DNA of 33,040 bases from Myxococcales bacterium (GCA_016794345.1 JAEUKE010000125.1:1-33040); one strand, 5' to 3'. Numbered from the stretch's first letter, positions 16,021 to 25,248 are shown. Numbers and translations are program-made. The notes: generated from the sequence alone by a model not told the origin.

Positions 16021-16566
16021 TCACTCCTGCGGCTCGAGAACGATAGCGAGCTCGAGCTTCAGGCTCGCGTTGGGCGGCGGGAACCGCACCTTTCCGAGGA
16101 TGACCGCGGCGCACTCCCTCTGCTTCGGTTGATCCGGCGTGGAACGGCGCACCGCGACCTCGCCGACCTCGCCGGACGCCACGATCTGCATCGAGACCTC
16201 GACCCGGGCCTCGGCGTTGCCATAACAAGCGAGGAGCTGGCTCTTCGAGCCGGCGATCGTCTGCTCGACCTGCTGCTGGGTGAGGCTCCCTTGAAGGCCC
16301 GTCACGGTGGCGAGCTTCACGCCGCCCCGGCGCTCACGCCCGCCGCCCGCGCTGTCCTTCGATGCCCCGGGAGCGCCGGATGTCGCTTCCGCCTTCGGCG
16401 CCACGACCGGCTTCTGCTCCTCGACGTCGGCGGGCGGTGCGGGCTCCTGGGCTCGGGAGGAGCTCGCGCTCTTCGCGCGCTCTCCGGCCGAGGGAGCGTC
16501 GGGCTCGGCGCCGCACGCCACCAAAGAGACGAAGACGAGTGAAGTCGCGAGGCGTCGCATGAGCAT
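16021..16566 (-). CDS. Lipoprotein with AgmX/PglI C-terminal-type domain
   Basis: A 181-residue protein. ATG 16566 is preferred (a GAG lies about eight bases upstream); ATG 16560 is also possible. A short signal peptide ends SLVAC (lipobox Cys18). A Pro/Ala/Glu/Lys linker runs to about residue 85. The rest fits the AgmX/PglI C-terminal domain: GSLTQQQVEQTIAGSKSQLLACY, then a beta-strand run VEVSMQIVASGEVGEVAV and a CAAVILGKVRFPPP motif. In myxobacteria such domains occur in gliding-motility and envelope proteins and resemble TonB C-terminal folds. Its partner is unknown. It lies downstream of the large membrane protein at 16667-18874 on the same strand, after 100 bases. Confidence 0.85.
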   Translation of the reverse strand: MLMRRLATSLVFVSLVACGAEPDAPSAGERAKSASSSRAQEPAPPADVEEQKPVVAPKAEATSGAPGASKDSAGGGRERRGGVKLATVTGLQGSLTQQQVEQTIAGSKSQLLACYGNAEARVEVSMQIVASGEVGEVAVRRSTPDQPKQRECAAVILGKVRFPPPNASLKLELAIVLEPQE

Positions 16567-16666
16567 GAAACGTAGCTCACACGCCATCGATCTGTCCCTC
16601 GTCAGAGCCAGTCCACCTTTCTCTCCACGGCGATCGAGCACCGCACGTGTTGCCCGGACCTCCTCG

Positions 16667-18874
16667 CTAGCGGCGGTGCACCTCGACCCACTCGCCGCCC
16701 GAGACCGGGCGCGGCGCCCTCCCCTTCCCCTTGGACACCATGGCAGTCTCGTAAGCCTCGACGCCCGGCCGAGGAAGGAGCTCGACCGTTGCGGTGTAGA
16801 GGTAGCTCGCCTTCCAGCGCGAGGGTGCGATGAGCCATTGGGGGCCCAGATCCCGCAGCGACCCGAGGTGCTGCCGCGCCAGCGAGAGCACGGGCGTCTC
16901 CACCAGCTTCGCCCGGAAGCGCGGCGCCACCTTCTCCGGCAACGGCCCGGCCGCCGCGAAGACGACCACGAGCCGCGGCGCCACGCCTTCGACTGGCTCG
17001 ACCCCGAGCAGCCGCGTGTCGTCGTCGAAGACGACGGTGGGTCCCGAGAGGCGCGCCTCGATCACCCGTCGCAAGCCGTCCGCCTTCGACGGATCGCCCG
17101 CCGCGAGCGCCGCGTCGTAGGCAATGGCGAGCTCGACCGTCGTCCTCGGCTCTGCGGACGGCTCGGGCGTAGGGCCGCCATAATGGTCGGCCACGAGCCA
17201 CGCGGAGAACGGGCTCGGGTGGATCGTCCTCACCGGCTCGAACGCTGCGCCCAGCAGGCGCTCGTGCAGGCTCGGCTCGCGCTCGGCGAGCCCCTCGCCA
17301 CGGATGCTCGCCTCACCCGGGGTGACGATCGCGAGGTGATCGACGATCCGCACCGAGCAGCAGGCAAGCAGCCGCTCGACCGCACGCGGCCTCAGCCCGC
17401 GGAGATCGGCGACGACCAGGTCTTGCGCCCAGTCGGATTCATAGGGAAGCGCCACGTCGTGGTCGACCACGCGGCCGCCGAGCGCCCAGGTATGAGCCCA
17501 GGTCGGGCCCACCGATTCGTGCAGCCCGATCCGGGCCTCGGGCGGCAGCTCGGCGGACAGCGCCCGCAACACGGCGATGTCGTCCGCGCCGCTCGAGATC
17601 TCGAGACCTCGCTCGTCGAACCGGCCGCCGGTTCGACGAGCCCAGATCAACATGTCGACGCCGTCCCGAGCGATGACCATTGCGACGAGCAGGGCGCCCG
17701 CGACTGTGACGAGGTGGCCGCGCCCAGCGAGCCTCCGGTGGCGGCTCACGGCGCGGGCGATAACGGGCGCCAGGGAAGCCACGAGCGCGCCGGCCGCGAG
17801 CGCAAACCCGAGCGCGAAGTAATGGGGCCAGAAGACGTGGATCCACGCACCCTGCCGGAAAAGGCCATATTGGATTGCCGCCATCGCGAGGACCAAGATC
17901 GGCACGAGCTCGGCTGCTCGGCGGAGCTTCCCGCACCGGACCAACGCAGCCACGACGCCGAGCGGCGTCAGCCAGAAGAAGGCGCGCGTGAGCATCCACT
18001 CGTCCCAGGAGCTGCGACCGTCGATCAGCTCTCGCAGCGTGAGCTCCTCTGCTCCGCGCCGCAGCTCGTAGGTGGTCGACAGATCCTGGAGCATGCCCCA
18101 TTTCGAGAACAACCACAGGTAGAGGAGCCCGCTCAGCGTGGCCGATAGCCCGAGCAACGCCCAGCCGATCACGACCCGCCTCTTGGGCTTCGACCGCCCG
18201 AAGAGCAGGCCCAACAGATCGACGCCGAGCACCAGCCCCACGAGGACGAACGCTGGCCAATCCGCGTGCATGGCCATCGTCGACCCGACGAGCATCGCCG
18301 CGATGTGACGCCGCTGCCCGGTGCTCTTGGACCGGACCCAGCCCCAGAGCGCGAGGGTGGACCACGCGATGACCGGAACCTCGAGCGCGTTGAACTGCGC
18401 GAAGGAGAGCGCGATCGGAGAGGCGACGAAAAACGCCGCCATCACCGCGCCGGCGAGCGGCCGGTACAACGCACGGCCAAGCGCGGAGAGGAGGGGCACC
18501 GTGAGCACGGAGAGGATCGCGGGCGCCAACCTGCAGGTGAGATCGCTGCGGCCGAAGACAGCCTGCAGGACAGTGGTCGTCCAGAAGATGCCAAACGGGT
18601 GGTGGCAGTAGTAGAGCGACGGGTCGGGCGGCTCCGCCGTGTAGAGCCAGACCGGCGCGACGATGCCCCAGCGCCGCATGTTGTCCGCGATGATCCCCAT
18701 GCTCGCCGAGGACGCGTAGTGCCCCGCCACGAGCGGCGCGCCGATCTCCCAGAGCACGACACACGCGAACGCCGCCGTCAGGACCCAGGTGACGACACGC
18801 GCGACCTTCACCTCGAGGTCCGAGGCGATCGCGGGCCACTCGCCAGAGGGGTCGACTGCGAGCTCCGGAGTCAT
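16667..18874 (-). CDS. Large polytopic membrane glycosyltransferase-like protein with C-terminal soluble domain
   Basis: A 735-residue protein. ATG 18874 is chosen over a GTG at 18898, which adds only eight residues. The N-terminal 430 residues hold about ten hydrophobic helices. The first loop contains ADNMRRWGIVAPVWLYTAE, PPDPSLYYCHHPFGIF and a TTVLQAVFGRSDLTCRLAPA segment, the layout of PMT/GT39-type dolichyl/polyprenyl-phosphate sugar transferases (YxxHPP-like and R-x-x-x element). The C-terminal 300 residues are soluble and hold repeated alpha/beta pieces, perhaps facing the periplasm and binding the acceptor; I cannot name them. The gene is divergent from 18934-20472 with 59 bases between start codons, a probable shared control region. 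Confidence 0.82.
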   Translation of the reverse strand: MTPELAVDPSGEWPAIASDLEVKVARVVTWVLTAAFACVVLWEIGAPLVAGHYASSASMGIIADNMRRWGIVAPVWLYTAEPPDPSLYYCHHPFGIFWTTTVLQAVFGRSDLTCRLAPAILSVLTVPLLSALGRALYRPLAGAVMAAFFVASPIALSFAQFNALEVPVIAWSTLALWGWVRSKSTGQRRHIAAMLVGSTMAMHADWPAFVLVGLVLGVDLLGLLFGRSKPKRRVVIGWALLGLSATLSGLLYLWLFSKWGMLQDLSTTYELRRGAEELTLRELIDGRSSWDEWMLTRAFFWLTPLGVVAALVRCGKLRRAAELVPILVLAMAAIQYGLFRQGAWIHVFWPHYFALGFALAAGALVASLAPVIARAVSRHRRLAGRGHLVTVAGALLVAMVIARDGVDMLIWARRTGGRFDERGLEISSGADDIAVLRALSAELPPEARIGLHESVGPTWAHTWALGGRVVDHDVALPYESDWAQDLVVADLRGLRPRAVERLLACCSVRIVDHLAIVTPGEASIRGEGLAEREPSLHERLLGAAFEPVRTIHPSPFSAWLVADHYGGPTPEPSAEPRTTVELAIAYDAALAAGDPSKADGLRRVIEARLSGPTVVFDDDTRLLGVEPVEGVAPRLVVVFAAAGPLPEKVAPRFRAKLVETPVLSLARQHLGSLRDLGPQWLIAPSRWKASYLYTATVELLPRPGVEAYETAMVSKGKGRAPRPVSGGEWVEVHRR

Positions 18875-18933
18875 CGACGTCCGCGCGCATCTTCGCACCG
18901 ATTTGGTAAGCTGCGCGCGCCTTGCGCCGTCGG

Positions 18934-20472
18934 ATGGAGGTCGCCCTCGTCGTGCTGGCGGCCACCGTCGCCGCGGTCGCGGTGTTTTGGCCGCTCTTCT
19001 CGGCGACCTATCCGCCCATCACGGATCTGCCGTTTCACGCCGCGCAGACCTCCGCGCTGAGGCACTGGCTCGACGACTCGTACGGTTTCCGCGCGCAGTT
19101 CGATCTCCGACCGCTCGCGGTCCCCTACCTGTCGAGCTACCTCCTCGGCGCGCTGTTCATGCTCGTCTTGCCCGCGACCACCGCCGTGAAGCTCGCGACC
19201 GGCGTCATGCTCCTGCTCTTGCCGGCCGGCCTCGCCACGCTCGCGTGGGGCATGCGCAAGTCGCCCGTCCTCGGGCTCTACGGGGTCCCGCTCGCGTGGG
19301 GCCACCTGACGCACTGGGGCTTCATCAACTTCGTCGGAGCGTTGGGCCTCTTCGCGATGTGCGTCGGGCTCGCCCTCCGGACGCTGGACAAGCCGTCGCG
19401 GCGCACGCAAATCGGCCTCGCGGCCGCGCTCGTCGCCGTCTTCTTCACCCATGTGTTCCGCTACCCGTTCGCCGTGGCCGGAGCTCTCGGCGCAGCCCTG
19501 GTGACGTGGCCCGTTCATCGGCGCCTCCGTCCCATCCTCCTGCCCGTCGTCCCTTCGCTCGCGCTCTTCACCATCTTCTGGTTCGTACGCCCGCGGGAGA
19601 TCTCCGGCTCGGTCGGCCCGCTCGACGTCCACGCGGAGCGCTGGGCCGAGCTGGTCCCCGCGGCGGTGGACGGGTTCACCGACCCAGCAGAGATGGCTGC
19701 GTTCACCCGCCACCTCTGGATCGTGGCCGGCGCCTTCGTGCCCACCCTCGTGCTCTGGGTGCTGCGGCTCCGCACGGAGACGACGGAGTCGCGACGTTTC
19801 GCCGCGCTCTCGACGCTCGCGCCGCTCGGGAGCGCGCTCGCCTTCCTCCTCCTGTTCCTCACGCTGCCGATGGAGATCGGCTCCTGGTGGTACGTCTACC
19901 CGCGCGAGGCCACGGCCGCGCTCTTCGTCGTGCTCGGCGTGGTGCCCGACGCGCCGGCCGGACTCGTCGGACGCGCGAGCCTCGTCGGTGCCCTGTCCAT
20001 CTCGAGCCTCGGGGTGAGCGCCGTGGTCGCACGGAACTACGCCGCGTTCGAGGAGACGACACGCGCCTTCGACGCGACAATCGCCGAGATCCCCAAGGCG
20101 CCGCGGTTGCTCTACCTGATCTTCGACCACGAAGGCTCGACGCGCACGACCACGCCCTACATCCACTTGCCCGCCTGGGTGCAGGCCGACCGCGGTGGCT
20201 GGCTCAGCTTTCACTTTTCGGTCATGGGCGCCTCGCCGCTCCTCTATCGGTCGGACGCGGACGCGGTGGTGCCACCGCCGGTGCCGGTTCGCTGGGAATG
20301 GACGCCGCAGAAGTTCGACGTCAGACGGAACGGCGCGTTCTTCGATTGGTTCCTCGTCCGTCGCGACAAGGACCCGAAGCGGCTCTTCGCCGCCGACCCG
20401 ACGATCGTCCTCGCGAGCCACCACGAGGATTGGTGGCTCTATCGGCGTGAGGAGCGTGACAGCACGCCATGA
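18934..20472 (+). CDS. Polytopic membrane protein of unknown function, glycosyltransferase-like context
   Basis: A 512-residue protein from ATG 18934 (a TTG at 18922 would add four residues). It has about ten hydrophobic helices, with the first loop TYPPITDLPFHAAQTSALRH between helices one and two and a conserved-looking GHLTHWGFINFVGALGLF further on. The C-terminal 120 residues are soluble (RLLYLIFDHEGSTRTTTPYI, FDWFLVRRDKDPKRLF). The arrangement, two helices with an acidic/His loop, a polytopic core and a soluble tail, is like GT-C fold glycosyltransferases, but no catalytic acid can be assigned with confidence. It is translationally coupled to the next gene through an ATGA overlap at 20469-20472. 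Confidence 0.72.
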   Translation: MEVALVVLAATVAAVAVFWPLFSATYPPITDLPFHAAQTSALRHWLDDSYGFRAQFDLRPLAVPYLSSYLLGALFMLVLPATTAVKLATGVMLLLLPAGLATLAWGMRKSPVLGLYGVPLAWGHLTHWGFINFVGALGLFAMCVGLALRTLDKPSRRTQIGLAAALVAVFFTHVFRYPFAVAGALGAALVTWPVHRRLRPILLPVVPSLALFTIFWFVRPREISGSVGPLDVHAERWAELVPAAVDGFTDPAEMAAFTRHLWIVAGAFVPTLVLWVLRLRTETTESRRFAALSTLAPLGSALAFLLLFLTLPMEIGSWWYVYPREATAALFVVLGVVPDAPAGLVGRASLVGALSISSLGVSAVVARNYAAFEETTRAFDATIAEIPKAPRLLYLIFDHEGSTRTTTPYIHLPAWVQADRGGWLSFHFSVMGASPLLYRSDADAVVPPPVPVRWEWTPQKFDVRRNGAFFDWFLVRRDKDPKRLFAADPTIVLASHHEDWWLYRREERDSTP

Positions 20473-22064
20473 GCGCGCGCCGCGTGAGCCTCCTCGTCCT
20501 CGGGCTGGGTCTCGCTGCGTTCGCGGCCACGCGCGCGTTCCACCCCGTCCAGGGCATCGGCAACCCCGACATCGGGGGCATCCTCTACAGCGCGGACACG
20601 ATCAACGCGGGCCTCTTGCCCTATCGCGACACGATCGACGTGAAGCAGCCGGGCTCGTTTTTCCTGATCGCAGGGATCTTCCGTGTCTCGCGGAGCATCC
20701 TGGCGCTCCAGATCGGGTTCGCGGCCTGGCTCCTCGTCGGTGCGCCCGCGATCTGGATCGCCGCGCGCGCTCTCCATGGCCGGGACGGACGCGCGCAGCT
20801 CAGCCCGGCGATCGCGACAGCGATCTACCTCGTCCACTCGGCGGCCTTCGATCTGAACTACGCCGCCTGGATGATGGTGCCTTACGCCTGGGCCTTCGCC
20901 GCGCTCGTGCAGGCGCTCCGCGCGCCGAGCTTCGCCTGGGCCGTGTTCGCCGGCGCCTTCGCGACGGTGGCCTACACCTTCAAGGCGCAGGCCGTCGTGT
21001 TGCTCCCGCTCTACGTCGCAGCCTGGCTCCTCGCGCGCCGCGCGAAACAGAGCGGGGCAACCCTCCGCACCTGGCTCGGGCTCACCGCGGGGGCGGCGCT
21101 GGCGCTCGTGCCACTCGTCGCCGTCTACGCTCATGGCGGCGCCCTCCGTGAGCTGGCTGCCGGGCTGGTTCCCCTGTCCGACGCGAGCGCCTACAGCGCG
21201 AAGCGCGTCGCCGCCACGTCCGATCTCGCGGCGCTCTGGAAGGTGCCGCGGCAGCAAGGGCGCGTCTTTTTCGTCCCGCTCGTCCTCGCGCTCGCAGGGC
21301 TCTTTGGGTACTGGCGCGCTCGGCGAGCCCATTCGAAGAGCCCCTCCCCCGTCCCCGCGCTCCTGTTCTACGGAGCGAGCCTCCTCGGCTGCGGCGTAGG
21401 CGGCAGGCGATTTTTCGTTCATTACCTCGCCCAATGCCTGCCCGCCCTGGCCCTGCTCGCGGGGCACCCGGGCGCGATCGATTGGCTGTTCGCGAAGAAG
21501 TCGGAGCTCTCGTCGCGCGGCTGGCTCATCGCCGCGCGATTGCACGCGGTCGCCGCCGCGGGCCTCGTCTTGTTTGGGCTGGGACGCATCCCCTTCCACA
21601 AGAACGCGGTCGTCGACAACCCTGGCTCGCCTCACGTCGAGCAAGCGGGACGATACGTGCGGGAGCATTCGACGCCAGACGAGCCGCTCCTCGTCTGGGG
21701 CTGGGCCGGGTGGGGCTCCTACTATTACGCCGAGCGCCGTTCCCCTTCGCGCATCTTCAAGGTCCTGGGCCAGGTGACGGAATACAACGACAACACCGCG
21801 TTCTCCCGAGGAACGTCCATTGCGTTCAAGCCGGGCCCGCTCGCGGACATGCTCCTCGCCGACCTCCGGGCGCACCCCCCGTCGTTCATCATCCGGGCCA
21901 CCCCCTTTTTCCCCGGCACGACGGGCGACCCGCTCGACGAGTGGCCCGAGCTGCGGGCCATGGTCAACCGCGACTACAAGCAGGCCACGCGGTTCGGTCA
22001 CCTGATCGTCTACGAAAGGCGCCGGCGCCCCCGGCCGCCGGCGCGCTCCCCCCTCACGGAGTGA
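20469..22064 (+). CDS. Polytopic membrane glycosyltransferase-like protein, paralogue of 13487-15124
   Basis: A 531-residue protein starting at ATG 20469, overlapping the previous stop by four bases. The first loop reads GNPDIGGILYSADTINAG and PYRDTIDVKQPGSFFLIAG, matching the PYRD-x-x-D-x-K-x-PG-x-FF element of the protein at 13487-15124. About ten helices follow. The C-terminal part (EQAGRYVREHSTPDEPLLVW, then DMLLADLRAHPPSFIIRATP) is also shared with that protein. This supports a GT-C/PMT-like enzyme that acts on the outer face of the inner membrane using a lipid-linked sugar. It is the second gene of a two-gene operon. Its stop codon lies inside a strong hairpin (22044-22074). Confidence 0.78.
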   Translation: MSARRVSLLVLGLGLAAFAATRAFHPVQGIGNPDIGGILYSADTINAGLLPYRDTIDVKQPGSFFLIAGIFRVSRSILALQIGFAAWLLVGAPAIWIAARALHGRDGRAQLSPAIATAIYLVHSAAFDLNYAAWMMVPYAWAFAALVQALRAPSFAWAVFAGAFATVAYTFKAQAVVLLPLYVAAWLLARRAKQSGATLRTWLGLTAGAALALVPLVAVYAHGGALRELAAGLVPLSDASAYSAKRVAATSDLAALWKVPRQQGRVFFVPLVLALAGLFGYWRARRAHSKSPSPVPALLFYGASLLGCGVGGRRFFVHYLAQCLPALALLAGHPGAIDWLFAKKSELSSRGWLIAARLHAVAAAGLVLFGLGRIPFHKNAVVDNPGSPHVEQAGRYVREHSTPDEPLLVWGWAGWGSYYYAERRSPSRIFKVLGQVTEYNDNTAFSRGTSIAFKPGPLADMLLADLRAHPPSFIIRATPFFPGTTGDPLDEWPELRAMVNRDYKQATRFGHLIVYERRRRPRPPARSPLTE

Positions 22065-22074
22065 GGGAGGGGCG
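22044..22074. terminator. Strong GC-rich hairpin between convergent genes
   Basis: The sequence CCCTCAC GGA GTGAGGG (22051-22067) is a perfect seven-pair stem with a three-base loop. Allowing one mismatch and one G-T pair, pairing extends to 14 positions on each side (22044-22057 with 22061-22074). The TGA of the upstream gene (22062-22064) lies in the right arm. The aldo/keto reductase gene on the other strand ends at 22090, so a bidirectional stop signal fits. There is no T-run after the stem, so this is a terminator-like hairpin, not a classical intrinsic terminator. Confidence 0.55.
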
Positions 22075-22089
22075 TCGGGTTGAGGGCGC

Positions 22090-23208
22090 TCAGCTGCGCG
22101 GGCGGAACCAGGGCTGCTCGTCGCGGACCGTGGTGCCGCCCGTGATCATGCCCTGCATCCGTCGGTCGAAGAACGTGTACGGGTGCGCGGGCGCGGGGCG
22201 GCTCACCTCCTCCAGGCGCGCATGGAGCTCGGGCGGGATGACGACATCGAGCGCGTCGAGGTTCGCGTCGAGCTGATCGAGCTTCGTCGCGCCGATCAGG
22301 GTGCTGGTGACGCCCGGACGGTGAGCGACGAAGGAGAGCGCGACCTGTGCGGGAGTCTTGCCGAGCTCCTTGGCGACCGCGACGAGCGTGTCGACGATCT
22401 TCCAGTTTCGCTCGTTGAACAGGTTCGCCACGACCGGGTGACCCGAGCTCTGGAGGGCCTGGAGCCTGCCGTCTCCCTTGGCCGCGGCGCCCGCGCCCTC
22501 GCGCGTGTATTTGCCGGTCAGGAAGCCGCTCGCCAGCGGGCTCCACGGCGTCACGCTCGCGCCGAGCGCGAGCGCCGCGGGGATGTGCTCGCGCTCGATG
22601 CTCCGCTCGACCAGCGAATACTCGAGCTGGAGCGCCGCGACGCGCTCGGTCCCGCGCAGGTCGGCCAAAGTCTGCGCGCGAGCGAAATACCAGGCCGGCA
22701 CGTCCGAGAGACCGACGTAGCGGACCTTGCCGGACCGAACCAGCGCGTCGAACGTGCCCATCACCTCCTCGACGGGCGTGAGTCCGTCCCAGGCGTGGAG
22801 CCAATAGAGATCCACGTAGTCGGTGCGGAGGCGCCGAAGCGAGCCCTCGAGCGCGCGGAGGATGTTCTTGCGCCCGTTGCCGCCGGCGTTCGGATCGCCG
22901 GGCCGCGCGTTGAAGGAGAACTTCGTCGCCACGACCACCTGGTCGCGGCGCTTTGTCTCTTCCAGGTACTCGCCGAGGATGGCCTCGCTCGATCCTCCTG
23001 TGTACCCGTCGGCTGTGTCCAGGAAGTTCCCGCCCCGCTCGATGTAGCGGTCCAGGATCTTGTAGGCCGTCTCTTTGGGCGAGCCCCAGCCCCACTCGGT
23101 GCCGAACGTCATCGTCCCCAGGCACATGGGGCTCACGCGCAGGCCGCTCCGGCCGAGGAGGGCGTATTCGGCGTTGCTCTTGCTTGTCGATTCGGGCTTG
23201 TTCGTCAT
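22090..23208 (-). CDS. Aldo/keto reductase
   Basis: A 372-residue NAD(P)H-dependent oxidoreductase of the aldo/keto reductase family. The TIM-barrel pattern is clear: start GRSGLRVSPMCLGTMTFG, NFLDTADGYTGGSSEAILGE with catalytic Asp and Tyr, VVVATKFSF with the catalytic Lys, VDLYWLHAWD with His, SGKVRYVGLSDVPAWYFAR, and the NADPH-binding end TSTLIGATKLDQLDANLDAL. It belongs to the YakC/YdhF-like bacterial group by length; the substrate is not known. ATG 23208 is preferred over an upstream GTG-type start at 23250, which would run into the LysR gene. It is divergent from a LysR regulator 30 bases away, which probably controls it. Confidence 0.93.
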   Translation of the reverse strand: MTNKPESTSKSNAEYALLGRSGLRVSPMCLGTMTFGTEWGWGSPKETAYKILDRYIERGGNFLDTADGYTGGSSEAILGEYLEETKRRDQVVVATKFSFNARPGDPNAGGNGRKNILRALEGSLRRLRTDYVDLYWLHAWDGLTPVEEVMGTFDALVRSGKVRYVGLSDVPAWYFARAQTLADLRGTERVAALQLEYSLVERSIEREHIPAALALGASVTPWSPLASGFLTGKYTREGAGAAAKGDGRLQALQSSGHPVVANLFNERNWKIVDTLVAVAKELGKTPAQVALSFVAHRPGVTSTLIGATKLDQLDANLDALDVVIPPELHARLEEVSRPAPAHPYTFFDRRMQGMITGGTTVRDEQPWFRPRS

Positions 23209-23238
23209 GGCGCGAGGATGCGACCTTCGGATTGATTC

Positions 23239-24198
23239 GTGAAGGCACACACCCGAGATGAGGCTAGTAAGCGTCCCTTACCAATCTACGCAGGCTCGCT
23301 GGCCGCGCTCACGGTCTTCCTCACCGTCGCCGAGAGAAAGAGCTTCCGCGCGGCTGCCGCGGTGCTCGGGGTCTCGCCCTCGGCGGTCAGCCAGGCCATC
23401 TCGCGGCTCGAGCGGGACGTCGGGACGGCGCTGCTCGTCCGCACCACGCGCAGCGTGAACGTGACCGAGGCGGGGGCCAGGCTCGCGGAGCGGGCCGGCG
23501 GAGCGGTGAGCGTCGCGCTCGGGGCGATCGCCGAGGCAGCTGGGGAGGAGGCCACGCCGCCCTGGGGCCCGCTCAGGCTCAACGTCCCGCACCTGGCCTG
23601 TCGCGCCGCGCTCCCTGCGCTCGTCGCGGCGTTCACCCGAGCGCACCCCGCCGCGCGGGTGGAGATCCGCGTCGACGACCGCAACGTCGACATCGTCCGC
23701 GAGGGCTTCGACGCCGGGATCCGCCTCCGGGAGGCCGTGGAGCGCGACATGGTCACCGTCCGGATCTCGCCGCCGTTTCGGTTCGTCGTGGTCGGCTCGA
23801 AGCGCTACCTGGCCAAGCGGGGACGCCCCAAGCACCCGCGCGATCTCGTCGAGCACGACTGCGTCGTCTGGCGCTCGCCCACCACGAACGAGGTCTGGCG
23901 CTGGGAGCTCGAGCACCGCGGGAAGATGCTGGAGGTCGCGGTGGATGGCCCCGTCTCCACGAACGACGAGGACATGTTGGTCGCCGCTGCGCGGGAGGGG
24001 CTCGGACTCGCCTACGTGGCCGAGCACGCCGTGCAGGCGGACCTCGCGGCCAGGGGTCTCGAGGCCGTGCTCGAGCCGTTTTGCCCCGAGGTCCCCGGGC
24101 TCTTCCTCTACTACCCGCGCGCGGCGCGGAACGTCCCCAAGCTCGCGGCGTTCGTCGCGTGCGCACGCGAGCTCCAGCGCGCGGGCGCCTCCCGCTGA
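23239..24198 (+). CDS. LysR-family transcriptional regulator
   Basis: A 319-residue protein from a GTG start at 23239. The winged helix-turn-helix lies at about residues 18-78 (LAALTVFLTVAERKSFRAAA, then GVSPSAVSQAISRLERDVGT and LLVRTTRSVNVTEAGARL). The effector-binding domain follows from about 105, with PRDLVEHDCVVWRSP near the middle and GLGLAYVAEHAVQADLAAR close to the end, as in the substrate-binding region of the AaeR/YafC group. The gene is divergent from the aldo/keto reductase, the usual arrangement in which a LysR protein regulates its neighbour and itself. It ends eight bases before the stop of mtnA on the other strand. Confidence 0.94.
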   Translation: MKAHTRDEASKRPLPIYAGSLAALTVFLTVAERKSFRAAAAVLGVSPSAVSQAISRLERDVGTALLVRTTRSVNVTEAGARLAERAGGAVSVALGAIAEAAGEEATPPWGPLRLNVPHLACRAALPALVAAFTRAHPAARVEIRVDDRNVDIVREGFDAGIRLREAVERDMVTVRISPPFRFVVVGSKRYLAKRGRPKHPRDLVEHDCVVWRSPTTNEVWRWELEHRGKMLEVAVDGPVSTNDEDMLVAAAREGLGLAYVAEHAVQADLAARGLEAVLEPFCPEVPGLFLYYPRAARNVPKLAAFVACARELQRAGASR

Positions 24199-24206
24199 CT
24201 GGTGGC

Positions 24207-25241
24207 TCAGCCGCCGTGGAGGGCGACGATGGCGCCCTCGCTCGCGTCGCAGACTCCGCGCTCGGTGATGATCTTGGTGACGAGGCGCGCGGGCGTGACG
24301 TCGAACGCCGGGTTCGCGGCGCGGACGCCGGGGCGGGTCGTCACTTCCGAGGCCGCGCGCTCCTCGATCGGGATGCTCGATCCGTCGCGCAAGGTGAGGT
24401 CGAGCGTGGACGCCGGCAGCGCCACGTAAAACGGGATCTCCGCGTCGCGCGCGGCGAGCGCCTTGAGGTAGGTGCCGATCTTGTTGCAGACGTCCCCGCT
24501 GCGGGTCGTTCTGTCGCTGCCGACGATGCAGGCGTGGACCTGGCCGCGCAACATGAGGAGGCCGCCGGCGTTGTCGGCGATGAACGTGCACGGCACGCCG
24601 TGTTGGCTCAGCTCCCAATACGTGAGCGCGCCCTGGTTTCGCGGGCGCGTCTCGTCGACCCAGACGTGCACCGGAACGCCTTCGTCGAAGAGGCGATACA
24701 CCGGCGCGAGGGCGGTGCCCCAATCCACCGTGGCGAGCCAGCCCGCGTTGCAGTGGGTCAGGACGTGGAATGGGTCGGGCCTGCCGCGGCGCTCCCACTC
24801 CGCGCGGAGGAGCGCGGCGCCGTGCTCGCCGATCTTGGCGCACGCGGCGACGTCTTCCTCGGCGATCTCGGCCGCGAGGCGATAGGCCAGGCTGGCTCGC
24901 TCGGTGGGTGAGGCAGGCGCGAGCGCCGCAAGCACGCGGTCGAGCGCCCAGCGGAGGTTCACGGCCGTCGGCCGCGTCTCGAAGAGGGCCGCGTGCGCCG
25001 CCTCGAGCCGGGCGTCGCTCGGGTCCTCGCGCATGGCGAGCGCCAGGCCGTAGGCCCCGGCCACGCCGATGAGCGGCGCGCCGCGGACGACCATGGTGCG
25101 GATCGCCGTGGCCATCTGCTCGACGGTCGCGACGGATTGAACCTCGAACCGATCCGGCAGCGCCGTCTGATCGATGACCTCCACCCGCGCGCCGTCCTCG
25201 GCGAGCCAGATGGTGCGGAAGGGCGTGCCATTCACGCGCAT
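24207..25241 (-). CDS. mtnA: S-methyl-5-thioribose-1-phosphate isomerase
   Basis: A 344-residue protein of the eIF2B-like isomerase family, of usual length. It turns methylthioribose-1-phosphate into methylthioribulose-1-phosphate in methionine salvage. Visible signatures are VRGAPLIGVAGAYGLALA, RPTAVNLRWALDR, the catalytic-cysteine motif LTHCNAGWLAT, WVDETRPRNQGALTYWEL, and GSDRTTRSGDVCNKIGTY with the catalytic Asp. The C-terminal ITERGV-like end is also present. It is the last gene of the leftward set mtnP-apt-mtnA, seven bases after apt. The later enzymes (MtnB, MtnC, MtnD or alternatives) are not in the window, so the full route cannot be confirmed here. Confidence 0.95.
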   Translation of the reverse strand: MRVNGTPFRTIWLAEDGARVEVIDQTALPDRFEVQSVATVEQMATAIRTMVVRGAPLIGVAGAYGLALAMREDPSDARLEAAHAALFETRPTAVNLRWALDRVLAALAPASPTERASLAYRLAAEIAEEDVAACAKIGEHGAALLRAEWERRGRPDPFHVLTHCNAGWLATVDWGTALAPVYRLFDEGVPVHVWVDETRPRNQGALTYWELSQHGVPCTFIADNAGGLLMLRGQVHACIVGSDRTTRSGDVCNKIGTYLKALAARDAEIPFYVALPASTLDLTLRDGSSIPIEERAASEVTTRPGVRAANPAFDVTPARLVTKIITERGVCDASEGAIVALHGG

Positions 25242-25248
25242 GGCGCGC

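Noticed and set aside
18871..22001. Two long minus-strand frames antisense to the polytopic membrane proteins
   Set aside because: Compositionally biased shadow frames without start signals or domains.
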